Shown here piece after piece: positions 21,803-33,879 of a DNA stretch of 64,000 bases. Position numbers and translations under genes: made by a program. Source of the DNA: Malachius bipustulatus (taxonomy: Eukaryota; Arthropoda; Insecta; Coleoptera; Melyridae); the NCBI GenBank assembly GCA_910589415.1, contig OU342631.1, forward strand, positions 8,432,001 through 8,496,000. The letters are read 5' to 3'. A model generated the notes under the pieces. That model did no database searches. It was not told where the DNA came from and worked only from the letters and a program-made list of their open reading frames with translations. Within the stretch, counting starts at the first letter, position 1, and each line of letters opens with the position of its first letter.

Positions 21803-23394
21803 TGTAACGTCGTTAAAGGTTTTATTCTTTAATTAGCTCCATTTAATATTATTAAATGGGACATCATTCTCTAAATCCTTACTATTAAGGTTCCGAAAAT
21901 ATGAATTTCGAACTAACATCGCCACCTGTTGCCGAGTGGTAGAACTAACTAAACTAGGCAAGTTCAAGATCCCTACCTTTTGAGTACAATCTGTAACTTC
22001 CTTCTCTTACAATCTTCCTTTTCGATTAATTAGAAACACAGATGTCGCTGTGATGTGGTTTCATGAAATTAAATACAACAACCCTTTCTTCGAGCTGCGC
22101 GGAAAAGGTGCTCCGCAATTTCTGGACAAGTTTGTTCGTCTTCCAATCTTGGTGCTCGAAGCGACAAGTCGCACCCCTACCTTTTCTCTTTATCTAAGGA
22201 CCGATTATTAGTAAATCGGGTAAGTAAATTGTTCAAACTATCTGAAACTTTCTCTAATAGAGTTTATATATTGTTATAGTTCTTTCTACCTACCCTATCA
22301 ATTGGGGTACTATCTTATCTCGTCGGAAAACCTATCTACGAAGTTGAACCCCACCTGTCTTCCCGGACGCCATATTGGTTTCCATTTCTGGTACATCCGA
22401 ATATCCGCTTTTATGGAAGGAATCTCTTACACTATCTGAAGGTTTTGCTGCTACCTGCCCCTAAATAATGGATCTCATCATTCGGAGCCTCATATTTTCA
22501 TCTTTCATCTAACCTCGAAGGACGACCACGCTACCAGTGTTAGGCACGTGTTCCCACGGGACGCGACACCGTCCACCAGTCTTTCTGCCACCCCAGAGGG
22601 AGACCACGGTCTCCTATCCCGAGATTTCGTCCAGGGCCCCGCTCTCCAGTCTCAGCACGACATTCCAAGGAAGGCAAAATGTCGTATCAGTAAGCAAAGT
22701 GTGACATAACCTTTTATTGCTCAGAGTGATATCCGAGAAATCTGTTAGGAGTTTTATGTCGTTCTACTGCCTTATCTCGTCGAGAGATTGATGTTTTATT
22801 AATTAAAACTTATAATAATAATAACTTTGAAATACCTGATATACAATCATTACCATTATTATTCAAGTAATACTTGAAATGAACTTGTCAATTATTATGT
22901 GAAGGAAAGATAGATATCTATTATTTTCTCTACCAGTTAAACTGTTAAATGAGATATTTTACGATTAACTTCAGGATCAATTAATTAGTAATTTCATAAC
23001 CATAGAATTTCAATCATTTATTTTATAAACAGAATAAATAAATATACTTTTCATTAAAAGATCAATTCTATTATTCCGTAGGTAGATACAGTAGTTAGAA
23101 ATTATTAACATCTCATAACCTGAGTGAATTTTGATGCCTTTATAGTTCAGGTTACTTTAGATCTATTATTCAAAATTAAAAGGTCATCTGGCATCCCAGT
23201 ACCTTATATCTTAGGGGTAATTAAACCGTACCGCTTTATGCTGCTGATGCCACTACAGTCGCTTGGAATCTGAATGAGATTTTGGTGCATCAATTAATAC
23301 TTCGGCCCAACGAAGGTAAGTCGGCAATTGTTTTTCAACAACGTTCGAATTTTAATTGGCCCAGAGCCTAATCTAAATTAGCCCGACCGCAGCA
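21803..23394 (+). repeat. LTR 1 of the LARD-like element
   Basis: 1592 bp, TGTAACG ... CCGCAGCA. It includes many short hairpins (for example 21839-21859, and CCGATT/AATCGG near 22200). A GC-rich block lies at 22500-22680. It matches LTR 3 at position 22157 (C) where LTR 2 has T. Confidence 0.85.
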
Positions 23395-23396
23395 AT

Positions 23397-23414
23397 TGGC
23401 ACTCCCCGGTGTGG
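23397..23414 (+). other. Candidate primer-binding site
   Basis: TGGCACTCCCCGGTGTGG starts 2 nt after LTR 1, the position and TGG start expected for a site pairing with a tRNA 3' CCA end. The tRNA was not identified. The same sequence follows LTR 2 at 28405. Confidence 0.55.
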
Positions 23415-24136
23415 AACGATTACTTCTTTGGATTAGAAATCCAATTTATCTTTATTTTATTTGGCTTTTATGTATCTAGGATTTTCATAAAATAAATCTC
23501 ATAATTATTTGAACTTTACGATTTGTCTGCGATATCACTTGATATTTATATAAATTTCTCTTGTTGCTTACTGCATGAATTTTTTTATTGAAAGCTTTGC
23601 ATGATTTAGTTTTAAGCATTATTGTTCCCTAATATATGTGTACCTACCTAATTATCTTTGTGCAAAGTGCCGTGCCGCGAAAATACCTACTTTTTCTTAC
23701 CGCTACACTGCCGCTAAAGGGTAACCCGTCAGGGAGCTTTACGGAGTGGTTGATTATACCGTCGCGATGTCTCGAGCATGTTTTAGAGAAGCTTAATTCC
23801 GTACAGAGAGGATACTCGGATACGAGAGCTCTGTAGTTAAGCTGTCTTTGAAAACTGTACCCAAAAATCTTTCCCTGAAAATTACCTTACCATGTTCTCA
23901 TTAAGTTAGGTTAGTTTTCCATTAATCTTTAACTCTCCAGTCAGCTGTTGGTAGTAGTACCGACAAGCGCTAAAGCTACGAGCAGTGTTGCGACGTATCC
24001 CTTGCATTCTTTACGTCAAACGTAGAAAACGAATTCTTTACGTGTAAAGATACATCATAGCGTCACATAGCTTTTTCGATCCCTACCTAACCGACTTTAG
24101 TAGATTTCAGTCATGAATCCAGTCTTGACTCTAGTT

Positions 24137-24260
24137 AGTGACACGATCACTCATGAGTTCTTCCTAAGGAAATAAATTCCTTATTTATGCATAATAAAAT
24201 GCATGTTCAGTCTAGTATGCTCCTAGACAAGGAAAATGCATCAGGATTAATTATTCCTGA
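24137..24260 (+). other. Run of five consecutive perfect hairpins
   Basis: AGTGA/TCACT (24137-24151), TAAGGAA/TTCCTTA (24165-24183), ATGCAT/ATGCAT (24187-24204), GTCTAG/CTAGAC (24210-24228) and TCAGGA/TCCTGA (24241-24260) follow one another with 5-8 nt loops. The same run is in internal region 2, 5008 bp on. Confidence 0.7.
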
Positions 24261-24793
24261 GTCAACATACCCTTTCGATCCCGGTATACAGAAACCGATG
24301 AATAGTTTCCTATAATATCTTTTCTCTTTAATTTTATTTCCCTGCCTACCTTTATCTTTCTTTTTGTATTTGACAAAAATCCCTTTAGAAAATGAGGCCT
24401 AGCAATACGAGAATTGAGAAAGCTCCGTTTCTAGTTGTATCTTAGAATGAATGAAGAATGTATGTAGAATGAATACCGTATCTTTCAAAGCATTTCTCAA
24501 GGATCTCGATGTTAGCTGTATGAATGTGGATCCAAGTATAAATGTTGTTAATTTTGGGATCGGTATTTGCTATCCTCAGGCTCTCACTCTGTTTTATCGC
24601 TCAAATTTTGAGAACCCATATCTTTCTGGTTATCTGAAATCATTACCTTGAAAAGTAACTATTCGCCTATCTTGTCTGACTATGTTTACAGGTCTAATGT
24701 TATCTTTTAAATTTCTTATGTTCAATGAACTAAAGAAAATGCTATCTTGCCGTTGTATCTACCTTATCTTATCTTTTACCTTTATCTTATCTA

Positions 24794-25225
24794 CCGTCTA
24801 GTTTTAGACGGGTGCTTTCCCGACAGTTTCCGCCCTGCTATGTGCTAAAGTGAAAACTGCTCTGCTTGTCAAATCAGACGACAGCAGATCTCTTTTATCT
24901 TATCTTACCATCTCTTTCAAAAACGGGTGCTTTCCGACAGTTTCCGCCCTGCTATAGGCTAAAGTGAAAACTGCCCTGTTTGTCCAAACAAGAGACAACA
25001 GGTTATCTTTATCTTACCCACCATCTCTCCAAGTACGGGTGCTTTCCCGACAGTTTCCGCCCTGCTTCGTGCTAAAGTGAAAACTGCTCTGCTAGTCCAA
25101 TCAGATGACAGCAGATCTCTTTTATCTTATCTACCATCTTTCCAAGTTTGGGTGCTTTAAGATTTTCCGCCCTGCATGGCTAAAGTGAAAAATCCCTCTG
25201 TTGCCTCAACGGAAGACAACAGAAT
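24794..25225 (+). repeat. Four tandem ~115 bp units with two covarying hairpins each (copy 1)
   Basis: Units start near 24809, 24922, 25036 and 25150 with gggtgcttt. Stem I pairs CAGTTT with AAACTG in units 1-3 (24824/24854, 24938/24968, 25051/25081) but GATTTT with AAAATC in unit 4 (25161/25189). Stem II pairs TCTGCT/AGCAGA (24861/24883), CCTGTT/AACAGG (24975/24997), TCTGCT/AGCAGA (25088/25110) and TCTGTT/AACAGA (25197/25218). Changes on one side are matched on the other, as in a selected RNA structure. A capping hairpin CCGTCTA/TAGACGG precedes unit 1. Units are separated by TTATCTTATCT-type linkers. Confidence 0.7.
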
Positions 25226-25260
25226 ATCTCTACCTTATCTTATCTACCGTTCAAGGAAAC

Positions 25261-25460
25261 GAAAATTGAATTTACAATTTTCTTCTTGATAAAAATGACA
25301 GGCGTAAGCTTTAGTCAAAGCTTCGTGCCTTTCTTATCTTTAATTTCTTTTCAAAGAAAAGGAATTATCCTATCTTATCTTATCTGTATCTATTAGTACC
25401 ATAATAGAATGGTAGCTAATACTTATCTTCTCTGCGAATATTTTCCAAAACGGAAAATAA
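25261..25460 (+). other. Second hairpin run with TTATCTTATC linkers
   Basis: Stem-loops GAAAATTG/CAATTTTC (25261-25282), AGGC-AAGCTTT/AAAGCTT-GCCT (25300-25330), AATT-CTTTT/AAAAG-AATT (25342-25366), TATTAGTACCAT/ATGGTA-CTAATA (25391-25421) and TATTTTCC/GGAAAATA (from about 25439). Pyrimidine-rich TTATC repeats lie between them. Confidence 0.7.
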
Positions 25461-25647
25461 AAATCTATGTGAATTCTAGTGTTGAATTGGCAAAGATGAC
25501 TTTAGATATTCGGTGTTAACATAAAAGAATTTGAACACGGATATCGAATGTCCCCTACCTTAGCGATGAAAATGGTTGTTCCATTTTTCTTATCTTACCG
25601 AGTGAGATAATTTATCTTACCGTTACCTTAATGTTTATCTAATAATC

Positions 25648-25730
25648 CAGGCGATTATTGATGTTTTCTCTGTGCGATTATCGAATGTTTATCTGTGCGA
25701 TTATTGGATGATTTATCGATATGATTATTG
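25648..25730 (+). repeat. Degenerate ~28 bp tandem repeat (GCGATTATTG...)
   Basis: Three to four units of GCGATTATTGGATG-TTTATCTGT type. Also present 5008 bp downstream. Confidence 0.6.
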
Positions 25731-26796
25731 CAATTACGCTATTTGATAAGCTACGCAGTGATTATCTGCAAACTTCCTTTCTCTTAACCATTTATTATGG
25801 AGTCGCATAGACGACGACATAGTCAAATTTTGACTGGTTCAAAGATGAAAAATCTTACTCATGGATTACCCTTGTGGACTCCAAAAATTTATCTTTCCCT
25901 GTACATAGATGTTTTGATGCCCAAGTTTGGACAGCATCAACCCCCTTGAGGATCGAGTTTCACTTTTGCTTTGTTAAACCTGCTACTTAACCGCGACAGT
26001 TTCATTCTTGACTTTTCCGCTCACCACTGTCTCAGTGGCGGGGCATGCTTCAAAGCAGAGCGCGGGTTGTCGTTGGTCGGGGAAGCGGTGTTCAACAGCA
26101 AGGGAGATGTTTCGTGCCCACCTCAGGAGATTTTTCCTTCTTAGGAATTCTAATTTTATTTATTTCAGAATATTCATTACTGTGATATCTGACAGTATTA
26201 TTGATTTTGTTTATCTTAGTATGTATCTTATCTTATATTATCTATCTTATCTTATATTATCTAACCATATCTTATCGTATCTTCATATCTAGTTATCTAG
26301 AAATTATTCCTTTGTTTATCGACATTGTTCGGTGAGAACAATTACCGTTTAAGAAAGTTATCTTAATTATCTTATTACTACCGTTACTAGCATATCTTTT
26401 ATTTTGTTGCCTTTGCAATGAAGCATGAATATTTTATTTTTATACCTTATGAATAATTATTACCTGGTGCTTAATATTTAAGTTGCATGTAATTTTAGTA
26501 AACCTAACGCTATTCCCTTTGAAAGTTGCATGTTACCTTAGTAAGCATATATGAGAGAAATTTTATTCATTCAATGAAACAGATCAACGATGTCGTTGAC
26601 AATTTGTTCGTTCAGAATTGTTATCTTATTTCTTCGAAAGGTTCATGTTATTTATGAACGTGATTTCTGAATCATATTCTCTAAACTTATCGTCACCTAG
26701 TTGTCCCGCAAACATACCCTTCTTCGGGTATAGTAACAACTTGAAATACGCCTGTGCTTTTTCCAGTTGGTTTATCTTTAATCCTTTCCTTACCCC

Positions 26797-26810
26797 GGTA
26801 AAGAGAGGTG
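26797..26810 (+). other. Candidate polypurine tract
   Basis: gtaaagagaggtg lies just before LTR 2 and, at 31805-31818, before LTR 3. It is the expected place and composition for plus-strand priming. Confidence 0.6.
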
Positions 26811-28402
26811 TGTAACGTCGTTAAAGGTTTTATTCTTTAATTAGCTCCATTTAATATTATTAAATGGGACATCATTCTCTAAATCCTTACTATTAAGGTT
26901 CCGAAAATATGAATTTCGAACTAACATCGCCACCTGTTGCCGAGTGGTAGAACTAACTAAACTAGGCAAGTTCAAGATCCCTACCTTTTGAGTACAATCT
27001 GTAACTTCCTTCTCTTACAATCTTCCTTTTCGATTAATTAGAAACACAGATGTCGCTGTGATGTGGTTTCATGAAATTAAATACAACAACCCTTTCTTCG
27101 AGCTGCGCGGAAAAGGTGCTCCGCAATTTCTGGACAAGTTTGTTCGTCTTCCAATCTTGGTGCTTGAAGCGACAAGTCGCACCCCTACCTTTTCTCTTTA
27201 TCTAAGGACCGATTATTAGTAAATCGGGTAAGTAAATTGTTCAAACTATCTGAAACTTTCTCTAATAGAGTTTATATATTGTTATAGTTCTTTCTACCTA
27301 CCCTATCAATTGGGGTACTATCTTATCTCGTCGGAAAACCTATCTACGAAGTTGAACCCCACCTGTCTTCCCGGACGCCATATTGGTTTCCATTTCTGGT
27401 ACATCCGAATATCCGCTTTTATGGAAGGAATCTCTTACACTATCTGAAGGTTTTGCTGCTACCTGCCCCTAAATAATGGATCTCATCATTCGGAGCCTCA
27501 TATTTTCATCTTTCATCTAACCTCGAAGGACGACCACGCTACCAGTGTTAGGCACGTGTTCCCACGGGACGCGACACCGTCCACCAGTCTTTCTGCCACC
27601 CCAGAGGGAGACCACGGTCTCCTATCCCGAGATTTCGTCCAGGGCCCCGCTCTCCAGTCTCAGCACGACATTCCAAGGAAGGCAAAATGTCGTATCAGTA
27701 AGCAAAGTGTGACATAACCTTTTATTGCTCAGAGTGATATCCGAGAAATCTGTTAGGAGTTTTATGTCGTTCTACTGCCTTATCTCGTCGAGAGATTGAT
27801 GTTTTATTAATTAAAACTTATAATAATAATAACTTTGAAATACCTGATATACAATCATTACCATTATTATTCAAGTAATACTTGAAATGAACTTGTCAAT
27901 TATTATGTGAAGGAAAGATAGATATCTATTATTTTCTCTACCAGTTAAACTGTTAAATGAGATATTTTACGATTAACTTCAGGATCAATTAATTAGTAAT
28001 TTCATAACCATAGAATTTCAATCATTTATTTTATAAACAGAATAAATAAATATACTTTTCATTAAAAGATCAATTCTATTATTCCGTAGGTAGATACAGT
28101 AGTTAGAAATTATTAACATCTCATAACCTGAGTGAATTTTGATGCCTTTATAGTTCAGGTTACTTTAGATCTATTATTCAAAATTAAAAGGTCATCTGGC
28201 ATCCCAGTACCTTATATCTTAGGGGTAATTAAACCGTACCGCTTTATGCTGCTGATGCCACTACAGTCGCTTGGAATCTGAATGAGATTTTGGTGCATCA
28301 ATTAATACTTCGGCCCAACGAAGGTAAGTCGGCAATTGTTTTTCAACAACGTTCGAATTTTAATTGGCCCAGAGCCTAATCTAAATTAGCCCGACCGCAG
28401 CA
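26811..28402 (+). repeat. LTR 2 of the LARD-like element
   Basis: 1592 bp, nearly identical to LTRs 1 and 3. One difference seen: T at 27165 where LTRs 1 and 3 have C. Confidence 0.85.
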
Positions 28403-31400
28403 ATTGGCACTCCCCGGTGTGGAACGATTACTTCTTTGGATTAGAAATCCAATTTATCTTTATTTTATTTGGCTTTTATGTATCTAGGATTTTCATAAAA
28501 TAAATCTCATAATTATTTGAACTTTACGATTTGTCTGCGATATCACTTGATATTTATATAAATTTCTCTTGTTGCTTACTGCATGAATTTTTTTATTGAA
28601 AGCTTTGCATGATTTAGTTTTAAGCATTATTGTTCCCTAATATATGTGTACCTACCTAATTATCTTTGTGCAAAGTGCCGTGCCGCGAAAATACCTACTT
28701 TTTCTTACCGCTACACTGCCGCTAAAGGGTAACCCGTCAGGGAGCTTTACGGAGTGGTTGATTATACCGTCGCGATGTCTCGAGCATGTTTTAGAGAAGC
28801 TTAATTCCGTACAGAGAGGATACTCGGATACGAGAGCTCTGTAGTTAAGCTGTCTTTGAAAACTGTACCCAAAAATCTTTCCCTGAAAATTACCTTACCA
28901 TGTTCTCATTAAGTTAGGTTAGTTTTCCATTAATCTTTAACTCTCCAGTCAGCTGTTGGTAGTAGTACCGACAAGCGCTAAAGCTACGAGCAGTGTTGCG
29001 ACGTATCCCTTGCATTCTTTACGTCAAACGTAGAAAACGAATTCTTTACGTGTAAAGATACATCATAGCGTCACATAGCTTTTTCGATCCCTACCTAACC
29101 GACTTTAGTAGATTTCAGTCATGAATCCAGTCTTGACTCTAGTTAGTGACACGATCACTCATGAGTTCTTCCTAAGGAAATAAATTCCTTATTTATGCAT
29201 AATAAAATGCATGTTCAGTCTAGTATGCTCCTAGACAAGGAAAATGCATCAGGATTAATTATTCCTGAGTCAACATACCCTTTCGATCCCGGTATACAGA
29301 AACCGATGAATAGTTTCCTATAATATCTTTTCTCTTTAATTTTATTTCCCTGCCTACCTTTATCTTTCTTTTTGTATTTGACAAAAATCCCTTTAGAAAA
29401 TGAGGCCTAGCAATACGAGAATTGAGAAAGCTCCGTTTCTAGTTGTATCTTAGAATGAATGAAGAATGTATGTAGAATGAATACCGTATCTTTCAAAGCA
29501 TTTCTCAAGGATCTCGATGTTAGCTGTATGAATGTGGATCCAAGTATAAATGTTGTTAATTTTGGGATCGGTATTTGCTATCCTCAGGCTCTCACTCTGT
29601 TTTATCGCTCAAATTTTGAGAACCCATATCTTTCTGGTTATCTGAAATCATTACCTTGAAAAGTAACTATTCGCCTATCTTGTCTGACTATGTTTACAGG
29701 TCTAATGTTATCTTTTAAATTTCTTATGTTCAATGAACTAAAGAAAATGCTATCTTGCCGTTGTATCTACCTTATCTTATCTTTTACCTTTATCTTATCT
29801 ACCGTCTAGTTTTAGACGGGTGCTTTCCCGACAGTTTCCGCCCTGCTATGTGCTAAAGTGAAAACTGCTCTGCTTGTCAAATCAGACGACAGCAGATCTC
29901 TTTTATCTTATCTTACCATCTCTTTCAAAAACGGGTGCTTTCCGACAGTTTCCGCCCTGCTATAGGCTAAAGTGAAAACTGCCCTGTTTGTCCAAACAAG
30001 AGACAACAGGTTATCTTTATCTTACCCACCATCTCTCCAAGTACGGGTGCTTTCCCGACAGTTTCCGCCCTGCTTCGTGCTAAAGTGAAAACTGCTCTGC
30101 TAGTCCAATCAGATGACAGCAGATCTCTTTTATCTTATCTACCATCTTTCCAAGTTTGGGTGCTTTAAGATTTTCCGCCCTGCATGGCTAAAGTGAAAAA
30201 TCCCTCTGTTGCCTCAACGGAAGACAACAGAATATCTCTACCTTATCTTATCTACCGTTCAAGGAAACGAAAATTGAATTTACAATTTTCTTCTTGATAA
30301 AAATGACAGGCGTAAGCTTTAGTCAAAGCTTCGTGCCTTTCTTATCTTTAATTTCTTTTCAAAGAAAAGGAATTATCCTATCTTATCTTATCTGTATCTA
30401 TTAGTACCATAATAGAATGGTAGCTAATACTTATCTTCTCTGCGAATATTTTCCAAAACGGAAAATAAAAATCTATGTGAATTCTAGTGTTGAATTGGCA
30501 AAGATGACTTTAGATATTCGGTGTTAACATAAAAGAATTTGAACACGGATATCGAATGTCCCCTACCTTAGCGATGAAAATGGTTGTTCCATTTTTCTTA
30601 TCTTACCGAGTGAGATAATTTATCTTACCGTTACCTTAATGTTTATCTAATAATCCAGGCGATTATTGATGTTTTCTCTGTGCGATTATCGAATGTTTAT
30701 CTGTGCGATTATTGGATGATTTATCGATATGATTATTGCAATTACGCTATTTGATAAGCTACGCAGTGATTATCTGCAAACTTCCTTTCTCTTAACCATT
30801 TATTATGGAGTCGCATAGACGACGACATAGTCAAATTTTGACTGGTTCAAAGATGAAAAATCTTACTCATGGATTACCCTTGTGGACTCCAAAAATTTAT
30901 CTTTCCCTGTACATAGATGTTTTGATGCCCAAGTTTGGACAGCATCAACCCCCTTGAGGATCGAGTTTCACTTTTGCTTTGTTAAACCTGCTACTTAACC
31001 GCGACAGTTTCATTCTTGACTTTTCCGCTCACCACTGTCTCAGTGGCGGGGCATGCTTCAAAGCAGAGCGCGGGTTGTCGTTGGTCGGGGAAGCGGTGTT
31101 CAACAGCAAGGGAGATGTTTCGTGCCCACCTCAGGAGATTTTTCCTTCTTAGGAATTCTAATTTTATTTATTTCAGAATATTCATTACTGTGATATCTGA
31201 CAGTATTATTGATTTTGTTTATCTTAGTATGTATCTTATCTTATATTATCTATCTTATCTTATATTATCTAACCATATCTTATCGTATCTTCATATCTAG
31301 TTATCTAGAAATTATTCCTTTGTTTATCGACATTGTTCGGTGAGAACAATTACCGTTTAAGAAAGTTATCTTAATTATCTTATTACTACCGTTACTAGCA

Positions 31401-31818
31401 TATCTTTTATTTTGTTGCCTTTGCAATGAAGCATGAATATTTTATTTTTATACCTTATGAATAATTATTACCTGGTGCTTAATATTTAAGTTGCATGTAA
31501 TTTTAGTAAACCTAACGCTATTCCCTTTGAAAGTTGCATGTTACCTTAGTAAGCATATATGAGAGAAATTTTATTCATTCAATGAAACAGATCAACGATG
31601 TCGTTGACAATTTGTTCGTTCAGAATTGTTATCTTATTTCTTCGAAAGGTTCATGTTATTTATGAACGTGATTTCTGAATCATATTCTCTAAACTTATCG
31701 TCACCTAGTTGTCCCGCAAACATACCCTTCTTCGGGTATAGTAACAACTTGAAATACGCCTGTGCTTTTTCCAGTTGGTTTATCTTTAATCCTTTCCTTA
31801 CCCCGGTAAAGAGAGGTG
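28403..31818 (+). other. Internal region 2 of the LARD-like element
   Basis: Repeat of 23395-26810 shifted by 5008 bp. I saw no difference in the parts compared. The covarying hairpin units are at about 29802-30233. Confidence 0.75.
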
Positions 31819-33410
31819 TGTAACGTCGTTAAAGGTTTTATTCTTTAATTAGCTCCATTTAATATTATTAAATGGGACATCATTCTCTAAATCCTTACTA
31901 TTAAGGTTCCGAAAATATGAATTTCGAACTAACATCGCCACCTGTTGCCGAGTGGTAGAACTAACTAAACTAGGCAAGTTCAAGATCCCTACCTTTTGAG
32001 TACAATCTGTAACTTCCTTCTCTTACAATCTTCCTTTTCGATTAATTAGAAACACAGATGTCGCTGTGATGTGGTTTCATGAAATTAAATACAACAACCC
32101 TTTCTTCGAGCTGCGCGGAAAAGGTGCTCCGCAATTTCTGGACAAGTTTGTTCGTCTTCCAATCTTGGTGCTCGAAGCGACAAGTCGCACCCCTACCTTT
32201 TCTCTTTATCTAAGGACCGATTATTAGTAAATCGGGTAAGTAAATTGTTCAAACTATCTGAAACTTTCTCTAATAGAGTTTATATATTGTTATAGTTCTT
32301 TCTACCTACCCTATCAATTGGGGTACTATCTTATCTCGTCGGAAAACCTATCTACGAAGTTGAACCCCACCTGTCTTCCCGGACGCCATATTGGTTTCCA
32401 TTTCTGGTACATCCGAATATCCGCTTTTATGGAAGGAATCTCTTACACTATCTGAAGGTTTTGCTGCTACCTGCCCCTAAATAATGGATCTCATCATTCG
32501 GAGCCTCATATTTTCATCTTTCATCTAACCTCGAAGGACGACCACGCTACCAGTGTTAGGCACGTGTTCCCACGGGACGCGACACCGTCCACCAGTCTTT
32601 CTGCCACCCCAGAGGGAGACCACGGTCTCCTATCCCGAGATTTCGTCCAGGGCCCCGCTCTCCAGTCTCAGCACGACATTCCAAGGAAGGCAAAATGTCG
32701 TATCAGTAAGCAAAGTGTGACATAACCTTTTATTGCTCAGAGTGATATCCGAGAAATCTGTTAGGAGTTTTATGTCGTTCTACTGCCTTATCTCGTCGAG
32801 AGATTGATGTTTTATTAATTAAAACTTATAATAATAATAACTTTGAAATACCTGATATACAATCATTACCATTATTATTCAAGTAATACTTGAAATGAAC
32901 TTGTCAATTATTATGTGAAGGAAAGATAGATATCTATTATTTTCTCTACCAGTTAAACTGTTAAATGAGATATTTTACGATTAACTTCAGGATCAATTAA
33001 TTAGTAATTTCATAACCATAGAATTTCAATCATTTATTTTATAAACAGAATAAATAAATATACTTTTCATTAAAAGATCAATTCTATTATTCCGTAGGTA
33101 GATACAGTAGTTAGAAATTATTAACATCTCATAACCTGAGTGAATTTTGATGCCTTTATAGTTCAGGTTACTTTAGATCTATTATTCAAAATTAAAAGGT
33201 CATCTGGCATCCCAGTACCTTATATCTTAGGGGTAATTAAACCGTACCGCTTTATGCTGCTGATGCCACTACAGTCGCTTGGAATCTGAATGAGATTTTG
33301 GTGCATCAATTAATACTTCGGCCCAACGAAGGTAAGTCGGCAATTGTTTTTCAACAACGTTCGAATTTTAATTGGCCCAGAGCCTAATCTAAATTAGCCC
33401 GACCGCAGCA
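31819..33410 (+). repeat. LTR 3 of the LARD-like element
   Basis: 1592 bp, ending ...GCAGCA directly before atgc, the second copy of the 4 bp target duplication. Confidence 0.85.
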
Positions 33411-33414
33411 ATGC

Positions 33415-33879
33415 ATTAAAATAAAATATGTTGGAAAAGGTATAGGTATAGACTGGTGAAGTTTTCTGAGTCAGAGGACATTACTGAAAATTACAAAATG
33501 TTTTTTATCTCCCTCGTAGAAAAAACGTGGTGGAGAATAGATTTATTTTATAATTGAATACCTGTATCCATCAGCTCTTTCTATTTTCAATCTTGAAGAC
33601 TGACACACCATTATTAATTCAATCAGGAAAATGGTTAAGATTAATTTACTAGAATCTCTAGGATTTATTATTAATAGTTTTGTTAAGACTCGAAATAACA
33701 GAAATCAAGCGACAAGTATTTTTTTTTAAAGGATCCATAGTAACGACAAATACAAATAATAATTAAGATTTAGATTTTGATGTACCTACACGAGTTTAGA
33801 AGTTTCTTGTACGAATAAAGCCATATAAAAACGAACCATTCCACACGTCTCGTAATTCCCTGAATGAATGTCATCAGGG
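33415..33879. other. Intergenic, no gene seen
   Basis: AT-rich flank of the LARD-like array. It may include decayed LTR sequence of the BEL relic that follows. Confidence 0.35.

Larger units (their letters stand above)
23395..26810 (+). other. Internal region 1 of the LARD-like element (non-coding, hairpin-rich)
   Basis: It begins AT then TGGCACTCCCCGGTG, has many perfect short stem-loops, and is full of TTATCTTATC linkers, mainly from 24300 on. No frame exceeds 94 codons and none matches a retroelement protein. Confidence 0.75.
21803..33410 (+). mobile_element. Tandem LARD-like LTR element: LTR-internal-LTR-internal-LTR, period 5008 bp
   Basis: Three 1592 bp LTRs (21803-23394, 26811-28402, 31819-33410) separated by two 3416 bp internal regions. 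LTRs start TG and end CA. The array is flanked by the 4 bp duplication atgc (21799-21802, 33411-33414). A candidate primer-binding site follows LTRs 1 and 2, and a purine tract (aaagagagg) precedes LTRs 2 and 3. No gag, protease, reverse transcriptase or integrase is detectable; the longest frames are under 100 codons. This is the layout of a large retrotransposon derivative, mobilised by a partner's proteins. Orientation is set by the primer site and purine tract. A tandem like this arises by recombination between LTRs, or by mis-assembly. Confidence 0.8.

Noticed and set aside
23636..26815. Small open frames in the LARD-like element (66, 66, 94 and 65 codons), repeated 5008 bp on
   Set aside because: They recur only because the DNA is duplicated. 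None has a retroelement motif, and the 94-codon one ends in TTATC repeat sequence.
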